A DNA stretch of 64,000 nt from Modestobacter sp. VKM Ac-2977 (GTDB lineage Bacteria; Actinomycetota; Actinomycetes; Mycobacteriales; Geodermatophilaceae). Each line of letters opens with the position of its first letter. The first letter of the stretch is position 1. The DNA is taken from the NCBI RefSeq assembly GCF_026968045.1, contig NZ_JAPVBQ010000005.1, positions 62,001 to 126,000 of the forward strand. The letters are read 5' to 3'. This document shows positions 25,693-34,139 of the stretch, in pieces. The notes under the pieces are model-generated. The model had not been told where the DNA came from and did no database searches. It saw only the letters and a list, made by a program, of their open reading frames with translations. Position numbers and translations under genes: made by a program.

Positions 25693-28603
25693 AACTCGGC
25701 AGGGACGCGGCCCGGCGGGCGATGCGGGCGGCGAAGACGCCGGCGGACCAGCCGTTGTCGATGTTGCTGACCACGACCCCGGGCGCGGCGGAGTTGAGCA
25801 TGGTGAGCAGCGCGCTGAACCCGCCGAAGGAGCTGGCGCCCTGGCCGGCCGACGTCGGGACGGCGACCACCGGCACCTCGGTCAGCCCGCTGACCACGCT
25901 GGCCAGCGCGGCGTCCAGACCGGCCACGACGACGAGGCAGTCGACGTCGGTGAGCAGCGAGCGGTCGGTCAGCAGCGGGCGGATCCGGTTGCCGCCGACG
26001 TCGTCGACCCGGATCACCTCGGTGCCGGTGACCCGGGCGACGAAGGCCGCCTCGGCGGCGATCGGGGTGTCGCCGCTGCTGGCGCAGAGCACGCCCACCC
26101 GGCCGACCGGCTCCGGCACCGGGCCGACGGCGGCGGACATCGCCGCGGCGTCCATCGTCGTGTACGCGTCGTGCTCGGTGGCCAGCGCGACCAGGGTGTC
26201 GGCGCTGGCCCGCACCACCACCGCCGGGTGCTGGGGGTGCTCGCGGCGGGCCTCGCGCACCAGGGCGAGCACCTGCTCGGTGCTCCGTCCGGTGCCCCAG
26301 ATGACGTCCGGACCCGGCGCGAGGGCCGGCACGTCGATCATCGGAGTGGGGGACGGCGACGGGCTCACCACCGGAGCCGCGGGCTCGGCGGACTCCAGCC
26401 GTCGCCCGGCCGACGGACCACCGAAGAGCTCGTCCAGCGGGCTGGCCGGCGGCTCGACGTCGGCCGCCTCGACGGCGGGCTCCTGGACGGCGAGCTCCTC
26501 CGCGGCCGGCTCGACCAGCAGGGGGGCGAAGCCACCGGTGGCGTCCTCGGGCTGCTCGTCCTGCTCCTCGGGCAGCGGGGAGGCGGTCACGTCGCGGACG
26601 GGAGGCGACGCCGGGACGTGACCGGTGGCCTCGACCGGGCCCGCGTCGTCCGCTGCCGGGGACGGGTCGATCGCCGGTGGGGCCTCGGCGACCTGACCGT
26701 CGATGGTCGTCGGGGCGGCGTCGGGGGCCCGGGTCTGGGTGACCCCGGACAACCGGACGACCCGGTCCCGCCCGGCCCGCTTGGCGTCGTAGAGCACCCC
26801 GTCGGCGGCGGCGAACAGCGTGCGCCGGTCGTCACCGCGGGCCGCCTGGGCGATGCCGACGCTGATCCGCACCGGCACCTCCACGCCGAGGGCCGACCAG
26901 TCGTGCGCGGCGATCGACCGGCGGATGCGCTCCATGGCCCGCTCGGCCTGCTCGGACGTCGTGTCCGGCAGCAGGATGACGAACTCGTCGCCGGCCCAGC
27001 GGCACACCTCGTCGGTGTCCCGGCAGCCGTCGACCAGCAGCTGGCCGACCGCACGCAGCACTGCGTCGCCGGTCGGGTGCCCGGCGGCGTCGTTGATCGC
27101 CTTGAACCGGTCGACGTCGACCACGGCCAGGGCAGGCACGCCACCCGCCGAGAGCAGCCCGTCGAGCCGGGCCTCGGCGTAACGGCGGTTGGGCAGGTGG
27201 GTGAGCGGGTCCTCGTAGGCCTGGCGGCGCAGCTGGCCGGCGGCCCGTTCGGTCTCCAGCAGGCTCTTGCGCCGGCCGAACAGCTCGACCCAGCGGGTGC
27301 GCCGCTCGTCGACCCGGTCCAGCTCGTCGGCGAGGTAGGCCTGCAGGTAGGGCAGCGCCCGGGCGGCGTCGTCCAGCTCGGCGTGCAGCGTGCACAGCTC
27401 GCGCAGCGCGGCCCGGCGCAACCGCGGCAGCCCGTGCTCGGTCGCGGCGGCCAGGGCGGTGGCCAGGTGGTCGTCGGCGGCCCGCGGGTCGCCCGAGCGG
27501 CGCAGCGCGCGGCCCAGGCCCAGCTCGGCGGAGGCCAGGAGGGCGCGGTCCGCCACGCTCGCCGCCGCGCCGACGACGCTGGTCAGCAGGGACCGCGCGG
27601 CGGCGTGCTCGCCCAGGCCGACCAACGCCCAGCCGTGCACGACCTGCGCGTCCAGCAGCCCGGGGACGCCGGGGGGCAGCTGCCCCAGCGCCCGGACGGC
27701 GAGGTCGCGGGCCTCGGCGAAGTGCGGTGCCGCGGCGTCGGCGCCGCCGTCGTCGAGCAGGCCCTCGCCGACCTCGGCGCACAGCGCGGCCAGCCGGGTC
27801 GCGGCCTCCCCGGCGAGCGCGTCGACGGAGCCTGCCTCGTCGTCGGTGCCGGCCGCGTCGATCGCCTCGGCGGTGACGTCGGCGGCCCGGCGCTGGTAGT
27901 CCAGGGCCAGCGGCATCAGCTCCAGGTCGGCCAGCACGGCCGCCAGGGAGCTCAGCGTGTGCACCAGCAACGGGCTCGGCGGCAGGGCCGGGTCCAGCAG
28001 GCTGGCTGCCTCGACCGCCTCGTCCATCGCTGCGTCGACCCGGCGGGACAGCAGTTCGATCCGGGCGTGCCGGGCCAGGCCGGCGGCGCGTTGCAGGTCG
28101 TCGTCCTGGGCGTCGAAGGCCGCGCGTGCCGAGCGGACCAGGGAGATGGCCAGGGCCGCGTGCGTGGCCGACTCCGACCGGCTGTCGCGGTCCACGGCCT
28201 CGCCCGGGGCGCCGACCGGGCCGTGCAGGTCCAGCGGGCCCTCCTGCTCGGGGCCCCCCTCGACCAGGGGGTCGCCCAGCAGCGAGTAGCCGGCCCGCCG
28301 CAGGCGTCGGACCAGGAGCTCGGCCCGGAGCGTGTCGGCCCAGGCGCGGGCCAGCGAGGTGAGCGGCGGCGCCGAGCGGTCGTCGGCCGGGGCGGGGGGC
28401 AGTTCGCCGTCGATCTCGCGCAGCAGCGTCTCGGCCGTGTCGAGCTGCCAGTTCGCCAGGGCTGAGCTCACCTGCTGGTGCAGGAGACCGGGTGGCACCA
28501 GGGCACTGTGCCCCGGAGTCGGCGGCGTGTCACGCACCGGCGCGTCGGCCGGCCCCTCCTGCCCCATCGGCCCCTCTGGACCACGGACGCGCCGCAGCCT
28601 CAC
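25691..28603 (-). CDS. Fusion: helical-repeat region, GGDEF (diguanylate cyclase) and LarB-like domain
   Basis: 970 residues from GTG 28603 (ATG at 28567 is an alternative). Order: Ala/Leu-rich helical, TPR-like region (about 30-440); GGDEF domain (about 455-620) with DPLTHLPNRRY, DVDRFKAINDAAGH, signature AGDEF (about 537-541) and an intact RxxD inhibitory site (RDTD five residues before it); acidic Pro-rich linker (about 620-760); then a LarB/AIR-carboxylase-like domain (about 760-970) with VGVLCASSGDTPIAAEAAF, DCLVVVAGLDAALASVVSGL and VVAVPTSAGQGASSFGGFSA. LarB makes the pyridinium-biscarboxylate precursor of the nickel-pincer cofactor, and larC is next door. The family's nucleophile Cys (NSCxPG) is Ala here (NSAAPG, residue about 939). 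The GTGA overlap with the preceding GGDEF gene implies coupling. Confidence 0.88.
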   Translation of the reverse strand: MRLRRVRGPEGPMGQEGPADAPVRDTPPTPGHSALVPPGLLHQQVSSALANWQLDTAETLLREIDGELPPAPADDRSAPPLTSLARAWADTLRAELLVRRLRRAGYSLLGDPLVEGGPEQEGPLDLHGPVGAPGEAVDRDSRSESATHAALAISLVRSARAAFDAQDDDLQRAAGLARHARIELLSRRVDAAMDEAVEAASLLDPALPPSPLLVHTLSSLAAVLADLELMPLALDYQRRAADVTAEAIDAAGTDDEAGSVDALAGEAATRLAALCAEVGEGLLDDGGADAAAPHFAEARDLAVRALGQLPPGVPGLLDAQVVHGWALVGLGEHAAARSLLTSVVGAAASVADRALLASAELGLGRALRRSGDPRAADDHLATALAAATEHGLPRLRRAALRELCTLHAELDDAARALPYLQAYLADELDRVDERRTRWVELFGRRKSLLETERAAGQLRRQAYEDPLTHLPNRRYAEARLDGLLSAGGVPALAVVDVDRFKAINDAAGHPTGDAVLRAVGQLLVDGCRDTDEVCRWAGDEFVILLPDTTSEQAERAMERIRRSIAAHDWSALGVEVPVRISVGIAQAARGDDRRTLFAAADGVLYDAKRAGRDRVVRLSGVTQTRAPDAAPTTIDGQVAEAPPAIDPSPAADDAGPVEATGHVPASPPVRDVTASPLPEEQDEQPEDATGGFAPLLVEPAAEELAVQEPAVEAADVEPPASPLDELFGGPSAGRRLESAEPAAPVVSPSPSPTPMIDVPALAPGPDVIWGTGRSTEQVLALVREARREHPQHPAVVVRASADTLVALATEHDAYTTMDAAAMSAAVGPVPEPVGRVGVLCASSGDTPIAAEAAFVARVTGTEVIRVDDVGGNRIRPLLTDRSLLTDVDCLVVVAGLDAALASVVSGLTEVPVVAVPTSAGQGASSFGGFSALLTMLNSAAPGVVVSNIDNGWSAGVFAARIARRAASLPS

Positions 28604-30369
28604 GAGGCGACCTCGGTGCCGTCGTCGAAGGCCCAGCCCGGTCGCCGGGGGGTCGTGCCGAGGACCTCGGCCACCAGGTCGTCGACCGAGGCGTCGGCCG
28701 GCAGCCCGCCGGGCCGCGCGGCGGGCGCGGGCGCGTGTTGCACTCCGCCGGAGGCCCGCACCCGGTTGCGGCCGCCGCGCTTGGCGCCGAACAGGTTCAG
28801 GTCGGCCCGGTCGAACAGCTCCCGCCAGGACCTCGGCCCCGGCGCGCCGGCCGGCCCCGTGGTGGCGACGCCGATGCTGACGGTCACCGGGGCGGGCATC
28901 TGCAGGTGGGCCCACTCGGCGCAGGCGACGGCGCTGCGCAGCCGTTCCGTCGCGACCACGGCCTGTGCCTCGGTGGTGTTGGGCAGCACGACCACGAACT
29001 CGTCGCCGGCCCAGCGGAAGACCTCGTCGCCGGTGCGGCTGTGCTGGCGGAGCAGCTCGGCGACCCGGCGCAGCACCGCGTCGCCGTGCAGGTGCGAGTT
29101 CTGGTCGTTGACGGACTTGAAGCCGTCGACGTCCACGACGGCCAGCGACACCGGCTCGCCGTCCAACCGCAGGTCGGTCAGCCGCCGCTCGGCGCTGCGC
29201 CGGTTGCCCAGGCCGGTCAGGGTGTCCTCGAGGGCGTGCCGGCGCAGGACGGCGTTCTGCCGCTCGGCCTCGCGCAACCGGCTGCGGCGCACGAACATCT
29301 CCGCCCACAGCTCGCGCCCGCGCCGGTGCGCCCGGGTCGTCTCTGCCCGGTAGGCCTCCAGCCAGTGCAGCGCCTCGGCGGTGGAGCCCATCGCCGCGGT
29401 GGTCTGCCCCAGCTCCAGCAGGCACTGGCGGTACCGCCGGCGGTCGTTCACCGCGGCGAAGGCACCGGAGGCGGTGACCAACAGGTCGATGGCCTCCTCG
29501 CCGTGCGCGCCGGGCTCCAGGGCGCACAGTCGGGTCAGCAGCCGGCCCAGCACCAGGTCGGTGTACCCGACCAGCCACAGCCCGCCCTCTCCGGCCGACA
29601 GGTGCCGGCGCACCCGGCGCAGCGGCGGGAGGGCGTCGTCGAGCTGACCGGCCAGGGTCAGGGCCCAGGACTGGACGACGTCGAGCAGGTCGGCGTCGGC
29701 GTCGCTCGGGTCCCAGGGCAGCGCGCGGGCGGTGGTCGCGCACTCCAGCGCGGCCTGGGCCAACTGCTGCGAGCGGTCGAGCTGGCCGCGCCGGTGCACC
29801 GTCTGCGCCAGCTCGGCGTGCTGCTGGGCGCACAGCCGGAGCAGCTGCCACTGGTCGCCGAGGTCGGGGAGGGCCGCGGCGACCCGGGCGCCCCGCAGCG
29901 ACTGGGCCACGGCCAGCTCCTCGAGGTCCAGCCGGGTCAGCGCCAGGGACAACCAGTGGTGGGCCTGGTGCAGGGGCCGGCTGGGCTGTTCCCCGGCCAG
30001 CTGGTCGGCGAGCAGGCTGGCGTCCACGGCCAGGTGCATCGCCGCGTCGAACCGGTCGGCGGCCACCTCCAGGTGTGCCAGGTAGGCCAGTGTCAGGGCG
30101 TGGTCGGCGGACGGGAGGCACTCCGCGAGCGCGGCCCGGGCGGCGCCGACGGCGTCCGCCGCACCGTCCAGGTCGGCGTCGAAGAGGGCTGCGCGGGCGG
30201 TGAAGGCGGCCGACCACGCGTCCCAGCAGGGCTCGCCGGTGGCGGCCAGGTCGTCCGCGGCCAGGGCGAACTCGTCGGCGAACACCCGGGCGTCCTCGGC
30301 GGCGCTGGCGGTCAGCAGCCGCCAGCGGGCGGTCTGCAGCCGCTCGTCGGCGGGGAGCCCAGGGTTCAC
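28600..30369 (-). CDS. Diguanylate cyclase (GGDEF) with N-terminal helical repeats
   Basis: 589 residues from GTG 30369, chosen because GGAGGG lies 4 nt upstream (GTG at 30381 is an alternative). Residues 1-350 are an all-helical, TPR-like array without membrane segments, so the protein is cytosolic. The GGDEF domain (about 375-545) has DTLTGLGNRRSAERRL, VVDVDGFKSVNDQNSHLHGD, active-site AGDEF (about 454-458) and the inhibitory RTGD five residues before it. Ala in the first position is tolerated by some active cyclases, so c-di-GMP synthesis is plausible. Its TGA overlaps the GTG of the GGDEF-LarB gene. The two proteins share the same architecture up to the LarB part, suggesting duplication. 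Confidence 0.88.
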   Translation of the reverse strand: MNPGLPADERLQTARWRLLTASAAEDARVFADEFALAADDLAATGEPCWDAWSAAFTARAALFDADLDGAADAVGAARAALAECLPSADHALTLAYLAHLEVAADRFDAAMHLAVDASLLADQLAGEQPSRPLHQAHHWLSLALTRLDLEELAVAQSLRGARVAAALPDLGDQWQLLRLCAQQHAELAQTVHRRGQLDRSQQLAQAALECATTARALPWDPSDADADLLDVVQSWALTLAGQLDDALPPLRRVRRHLSAGEGGLWLVGYTDLVLGRLLTRLCALEPGAHGEEAIDLLVTASGAFAAVNDRRRYRQCLLELGQTTAAMGSTAEALHWLEAYRAETTRAHRRGRELWAEMFVRRSRLREAERQNAVLRRHALEDTLTGLGNRRSAERRLTDLRLDGEPVSLAVVDVDGFKSVNDQNSHLHGDAVLRRVAELLRQHSRTGDEVFRWAGDEFVVVLPNTTEAQAVVATERLRSAVACAEWAHLQMPAPVTVSIGVATTGPAGAPGPRSWRELFDRADLNLFGAKRGGRNRVRASGGVQHAPAPAARPGGLPADASVDDLVAEVLGTTPRRPGWAFDDGTEVAS

Positions 30370-30482
30370 GCGTCCCTCCACTCAGCTGTCGGGGCACGCA
30401 TCGTGCGCGTGCCCGGCCGGTGACGAGGCAGCTCCCCCCGCACCGGGGACCCGACGGGAGTCGGTGTCCGATACGGCCGCAC

Positions 30483-30488
30483 TACCCT
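30483..30488 (+). promoter_or_regulatory. -10 element TACCCT of leaderless pheA
   Basis: TACCCT ends 6 nt before ATG 30495, selecting that start over the longer open frame from 30420. Confidence 0.65.
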
Positions 30489-30494
30489 CGCCGG

Positions 30495-31448
30495 ATGCCG
30501 ACTGCACCACGCAGCACAGCCCCGACGGAGTTCGCCTATCTGGGCCCCGAGGGTACCTTCGCCGAGGCCGCGCTCGGCACCGTCACCGGGTCGCTGGGGA
30601 CGGCCGGCACCCGGCCGGAACCCAGCGTGGCGGCCGCGCTGACCGCGGTGCGGAACGGGGAGTGCGCCGCCGCCCTGGTGCCGCTGGAGAACTCCGTCGA
30701 GGGCTCGGTGCCGGCCACGATGGACGGGCTGGTCACCGGCGACCCGCTGGTGATCACCCGCGAGGTCTTCCTCGAGGTGGCCTTCGTGCTCGCCGTCCGG
30801 CCGGGGAGCGACGCCGCCGACGTGCGCACCGTCGCCAGCCACCCGCACGCGCTGGCCCAGTGCCGCGGCCGGATCGCCGAGTCCCTGCCCGGGGCCGACG
30901 TCGTCCCGGCCGCCTCCACGGCCGACGCCGCCCGCCGGGTCGCCGAGGGGGAGTTCGACGCCGCGGTCTGCGCGGCGATCGCCGCCGACCGCTACGGCCT
31001 CGATGCCCTCGTCACCGACCTGGCCGACCACCCCGGCGCCGTGACCCGCTTCGTGCTGGTGGAGCCGCCCGGCGGTCTGCCGGCCCCGACCGGGGCGGAC
31101 AAGACGACGATCACCGCCGTGGTGCACGACCGCACGGGTGCGCTGCTGGACCTGCTGGCCGAGTTCGCGGTGCGCGGCATCAGCCTCGCCCGCATCGAGT
31201 CCCGGCCCACCCGCGAGCGGCTCGGTGTGTACTCGTTCTCCATCGACGTCGAGGGGCACGTGTCCGACCGGCGGGTGGGCGACGCGCTGGCCGCGCTGCA
31301 CCGGCGCTGTGCGGAAGTGCGCTTCCTCGGCTCCTACGCCCGGGCCGACGAGCAGCCGGGCAAGCCGGTGGAGGGACGGGTGGGCGACCAGGCCTTCGCC
31401 GCAGCGGAGGAGTGGGTGGCCCGGGTGCGCGCCGGGACGGCGGTCTGA
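30495..31448 (+). CDS. pheA: Prephenate dehydratase
   Basis: 317 residues. Periplasmic-binding-fold PDT domain (about 12-190) with FAYLGPEGTFAEAAL, ALVPLENSVEGSV (about 62-74) and the catalytic Thr-Arg-Phe in GAVTRFVLVEP (about 180). It is followed by an ACT regulatory domain (about 205-285) containing the ISLARIESRPTRERLG phenylalanine-binding stretch. It converts prephenate to phenylpyruvate in phenylalanine synthesis, with feedback control by Phe through the ACT domain. Monofunctional, without chorismate mutase, as usual in actinobacteria. Adjacent genes are unrelated. Confidence 0.96.
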   Translation: MPTAPRSTAPTEFAYLGPEGTFAEAALGTVTGSLGTAGTRPEPSVAAALTAVRNGECAAALVPLENSVEGSVPATMDGLVTGDPLVITREVFLEVAFVLAVRPGSDAADVRTVASHPHALAQCRGRIAESLPGADVVPAASTADAARRVAEGEFDAAVCAAIAADRYGLDALVTDLADHPGAVTRFVLVEPPGGLPAPTGADKTTITAVVHDRTGALLDLLAEFAVRGISLARIESRPTRERLGVYSFSIDVEGHVSDRRVGDALAALHRRCAEVRFLGSYARADEQPGKPVEGRVGDQAFAAAEEWVARVRAGTAV

Positions 31449-31493
31449 CCGTCGTACTGCAGCACTGCCCATGATCACACAGTGTGCTCCTCC

Positions 31494-31529
31494 CGGAACG
31501 GGACGCACACCCGGAGTGGGACCGTTCCG
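31494..31529 (+). terminator. Possible terminator after pheA
   Basis: CGGAACGG (31494-31501) pairs with CCGTTCCG (31522-31529) across a 20-nt loop, about 45 nt past the pheA stop and before the alcohol dehydrogenase promoter. The large loop makes termination uncertain. Confidence 0.4.
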
Positions 31530-31552
31530 TCACGCCGGTTGTGCAGCGGACC

Positions 31553-31583
31553 TTGCGCTGGAGTGCACTCCAGCTCCTAGCGT
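31553..31583 (+). promoter_or_regulatory. MerR-type promoter-operator of the alcohol dehydrogenase unit
   Basis: -35 TTGCGC (31553-31558) and -10 TAGCGT (31578-31583) are exactly 19 bp apart. The spacer holds the perfect 16-bp palindrome CTGGAGTGCACTCCAG (31558-31573). A MerR regulator is the third gene of the unit (33454), so it is the natural candidate ligand. The -10 is 7 nt from the ATG, so the mRNA is leaderless. Confidence 0.85.
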
Positions 31584-31590
31584 CCGCGGC

Positions 31591-32619
31591 ATGAGAGCAG
31601 TCACCGGGTTCGCCGCCTCCGGTCCGCGCGAGCCGCTGCGGCCGATCGAGTTCACCCGCCGCGACCTGCGGCCCGACGACGTCGCCGTCCGGGTCACCCA
31701 CGTCGGCGTCTGCCACAGCGACCTGCACGCGGTCGAGGCGCTGTCGGCCGGCGACCCGCCGCTGGTGCCCGGCCACGAGTTCACCGGTGAGGTGACCGCG
31801 GTCGGGCCCCAGGTCACCCGCTTCCGGGTCGGCGATGCGGTCGCCGTGGGCAACATCGTCGACTCCTGTGGGGAGTGCGACAACTGCCTGGCCCACCGGG
31901 AGCCCTACTGCCGGCAGTTCCCCGCCACCACCTACGGCGGCCGGGACCTGCGCGACGGCACCCCCACCCAGGGCGCGTACTCCACCGGGTACGTCGTCCG
32001 CGACGCCTTCGTCTACGCGCTCCCCGCCGGGCTAGACCCGGCCGCGGTCGCGCCGCTGATGTGCGCCGGGGTCACCACCTGGTCGCCGCTCAGCCGCGCC
32101 GGCGTCGGGCCGGGCACGCAGGTCGGCGTCGTCGGCCTCGGCGGGCTGGGCCACCTGGCGGTCAAGTTCGCCGTCGCGCTCGGCGCCCGGGTCACCGTGT
32201 TCACCACCTCGGCGGCCAAGGCGGACGACGCCCGGGCCCTCGGCGCGCACGACGTCGTCGTCTCCACCGACCCGGCGGCGATGGCCGCGGTCGCCGGCCG
32301 GCTGGACTTCGTGCTGGACACCGCCTCCGGTGCGCACGACCTCGCGCCCTACCTGGGTGCGCTCCGGCTGGACGGGACGCTGTGCGTGCTCGGCCTCCCG
32401 GAGCAGTACGCGGTGTCGCCGATGAGCCTGCTCGGCCGCTCGCTCACGGTCTCGGGCTCCGCCGGCACCCGGGAGACCCAGGAGATGCTCGACTTCTGCG
32501 GCGAGCACGGCCTGGCCGCCGACGTCGAGGTGCTGCCGTTCGACCAGGTCAACACGGCCTTCGAGCGGCTGCGGCGCAACGATGTCCGGTACCGGTTCGT
32601 GCTGGCGGTGGCCTCGTGA
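31591..32619 (+). CDS. Zinc-dependent NAD(P) alcohol dehydrogenase
   Basis: 342 residues, MDR superfamily, YahK/cinnamyl-alcohol-dehydrogenase-like. Catalytic zinc ligands in GVCHSDLHAV (Cys about 40) and VPGHEFTGEV (His about 62); structural zinc lobe CGECDNCLAHREPYC (about 93-107); Rossmann GLGGLGHLAV (about 180). It reduces aldehydes or oxidises alcohols with NADP(H) in the cytosol. First gene of a three-gene unit with an SDR enzyme and a MerR regulator; its stop overlaps the SDR GTG (GTGA). The MerR-type promoter suggests induction by a reactive aldehyde or electrophile, as in AdhR systems (inference). Confidence 0.92.
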   Translation: MRAVTGFAASGPREPLRPIEFTRRDLRPDDVAVRVTHVGVCHSDLHAVEALSAGDPPLVPGHEFTGEVTAVGPQVTRFRVGDAVAVGNIVDSCGECDNCLAHREPYCRQFPATTYGGRDLRDGTPTQGAYSTGYVVRDAFVYALPAGLDPAAVAPLMCAGVTTWSPLSRAGVGPGTQVGVVGLGGLGHLAVKFAVALGARVTVFTTSAAKADDARALGAHDVVVSTDPAAMAAVAGRLDFVLDTASGAHDLAPYLGALRLDGTLCVLGLPEQYAVSPMSLLGRSLTVSGSAGTRETQEMLDFCGEHGLAADVEVLPFDQVNTAFERLRRNDVRYRFVLAVAS

Positions 32620-33443
32620 CCCGGGTCGACTGGGCCGGGCAGACCACGCTGGTCACCGGCGCCAGCGCGGGGATCGGCGCCGAGTTCGCCCGGCAGCTCG
32701 CCGCCCGCGGCTCGGACCTGGTGCTCGTCGCCCGGCGCGCCGACCGGCTGACGGCCCTGGCCACCGAGCTGACCGCGGCCTCCGGCGTCCGGGTCGACGT
32801 CGTCCCGCTCGACCTCGGCCGGCCCGCAGCCGGCCGGGCGCTGGCTGCGGAGGTCGACCGGCGGGGCATCGCGGTCACCAGCGTGGTGAACTGCGCCGGC
32901 TTCGGCACGCACGGGCCCGTCCACTCCGAGGACGCCGACCGGCTGGCCGAGATGATCGCCGTCGACGTCACCGCCCTGGTCGACGTGAGCCGGGCGTTCG
33001 TCGACGGGCTGCGGGCCGGTATTGGCGTGCTGGTGAACGTCGCGAGCATGGCCGCCTACCTGCCCGCGCCCGACATGGCCGTCTACGCCGCGGCCAAGGC
33101 GTTCGTGCTGAGCTTCACCGAGGCGCTGTGGGCCGAGTCGCGGGACAGCGGGCTGCGGGTGCTCGCCCTCTCGCCGGGCGCCACCGACACCGAGTTCTTC
33201 GACGTCGTGGGCAACGACGCCGCGGACGGCGGCCGGCCCCGGCAGTCACCGCAGGAGGTGGTGGCCACCGCGTTCCGGGCGCTCGACCGGCGCAACCCGC
33301 CGCCCAGCGTGGCGGTCGGCCGGGCGAACCGGGCCTCGGTCCGGGCCGTGCGGCTGCTCACCCGGCGGCGCGCGGTGCTGCTGATGGCCGCGATCACCGG
33401 CCGGGCAGCCGAGGACGGGGTGCCGCGCCGTGCCGCGGCCTAG
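32616..33443 (+). CDS. Short-chain dehydrogenase/reductase (SDR)
   Basis: 275 residues from GTG 32616. Classical SDR signatures: cofactor TGASAGIGAEFARQLA (about 14-29), VNCAGFGTHG (about 91), catalytic Ser in VNVASMAAYLPAPD and Tyr/Lys in VYAAAKAFVLSF (about 155-160), and SPGATDTEF. It likely reduces a carbonyl with NADPH. Translationally coupled to the alcohol dehydrogenase and followed 10 bp later by merR, so the two oxidoreductases probably act on related substrates. The C-terminal 40 residues are Arg/Val-rich and extend beyond the core SDR fold. Confidence 0.9.
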   Translation: MTRVDWAGQTTLVTGASAGIGAEFARQLAARGSDLVLVARRADRLTALATELTAASGVRVDVVPLDLGRPAAGRALAAEVDRRGIAVTSVVNCAGFGTHGPVHSEDADRLAEMIAVDVTALVDVSRAFVDGLRAGIGVLVNVASMAAYLPAPDMAVYAAAKAFVLSFTEALWAESRDSGLRVLALSPGATDTEFFDVVGNDAADGGRPRQSPQEVVATAFRALDRRNPPPSVAVGRANRASVRAVRLLTRRRAVLLMAAITGRAAEDGVPRRAAA

Positions 33444-33446
33444 CCT
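33441..33446 (+). promoter_or_regulatory. -10 element TAGCCT of leaderless merR
   Basis: TAGCCT overlaps the stop of the SDR gene and ends 7 nt before ATG 33454. The regulator can therefore be made independently of the enzyme unit. Confidence 0.55.
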
Positions 33447-33453
33447 GGCGGTC

Positions 33454-33930
33454 ATGACCGCGGTCACCCGGGAGACGTCCCTCGGCATCCGGCAGGTCTC
33501 CGAGGAGACCGGCCTGAGCATCGACACGCTGCGCTGGTACGAGCGCGAGGGGCTGCTGCCGCTGGTGGAACGCAGCACCGACGGCCGGCGGCGCTATCCG
33601 CCGGGGGCGCTGCGGTTCATCCGGCTGGTGCAGGCGCTGCGCCGGACCGGGATGCCGGTGGCCGACGTGCGGGCGTTCATCGAGGCCGGTGGGGGCGAGC
33701 TGGCCAACCACGCGGGCCGGCTGGCGCTGCTGGAGCGGCAGTGTGCGGCGATCGAGCAGCGACTGGCCGAGCTGCGGGACGACCTGGCCGTCGTGCAGGC
33801 CAAGATCGGCTCGTACCACCATCTGATCGCCCACGGCCTGAACTGCGAGGACGACGTCCCTGAGGACGTGCTGGACCAGTTGCGCGACGACGGCCTGCTG
33901 GCCGGCCTGCTGCCCCCGGCCCCCGCCTGA
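33454..33930 (+). CDS. MerR-family transcriptional regulator
   Basis: 158 residues. Winged helix-turn-helix SLGIRQVSEETGLSIDTLRW (about 9-28) with YEREGLLP, the GRRRYPPGALRFIRLVQALR second wing/helix (about 47-66), and a dimerisation coiled-coil (about 85-125). Two C-terminal residues, Cys in GLNCEDDVPED among them, could serve as an electrophile sensor as in AdhR/NmlR-type regulators, but only one Cys is well placed. It probably binds the palindrome at 31558-31573 and controls the adh-SDR unit. Confidence 0.9.
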   Translation: MTAVTRETSLGIRQVSEETGLSIDTLRWYEREGLLPLVERSTDGRRRYPPGALRFIRLVQALRRTGMPVADVRAFIEAGGGELANHAGRLALLERQCAAIEQRLAELRDDLAVVQAKIGSYHHLIAHGLNCEDDVPEDVLDQLRDDGLLAGLLPPAPA

Positions 33931-34139
33931 CGCCCCAACCTCGCCCAGTCCTGCACGTCCACCACCAGTGGGTCCTCGAACCACCGCCCGACGGGCGACC
34001 GTCTGCTGGCGCAGCTCCCGGTTGGCGATCGACATCTGGCGACGGCCTGTCGGCCGCATGGCGCACTCGACCCCTCACTTGCCGCGATCTCCTGACAGCA
34101 GCAGGAGTGCGGTCGCCATGTCGGTGCTTCGATGGCCCT
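33931..34139. other. Gene-free gap of lower GC
   Basis: About 210 bp between merR and the methyltransferase. It is visibly less GC-rich than its surroundings and has no open frame with family similarity. Nothing recognisable is seen apart from the -10-like TTCGAT near 34128. Confidence 0.5.

Noticed and set aside
25691-30397. A single 1568-residue open frame on the minus strand
   Set aside because: Its first 600 residues are Arg/Pro-rich shadow of the GGDEF gene in another frame. The true second gene starts at 28603 (or 28567).
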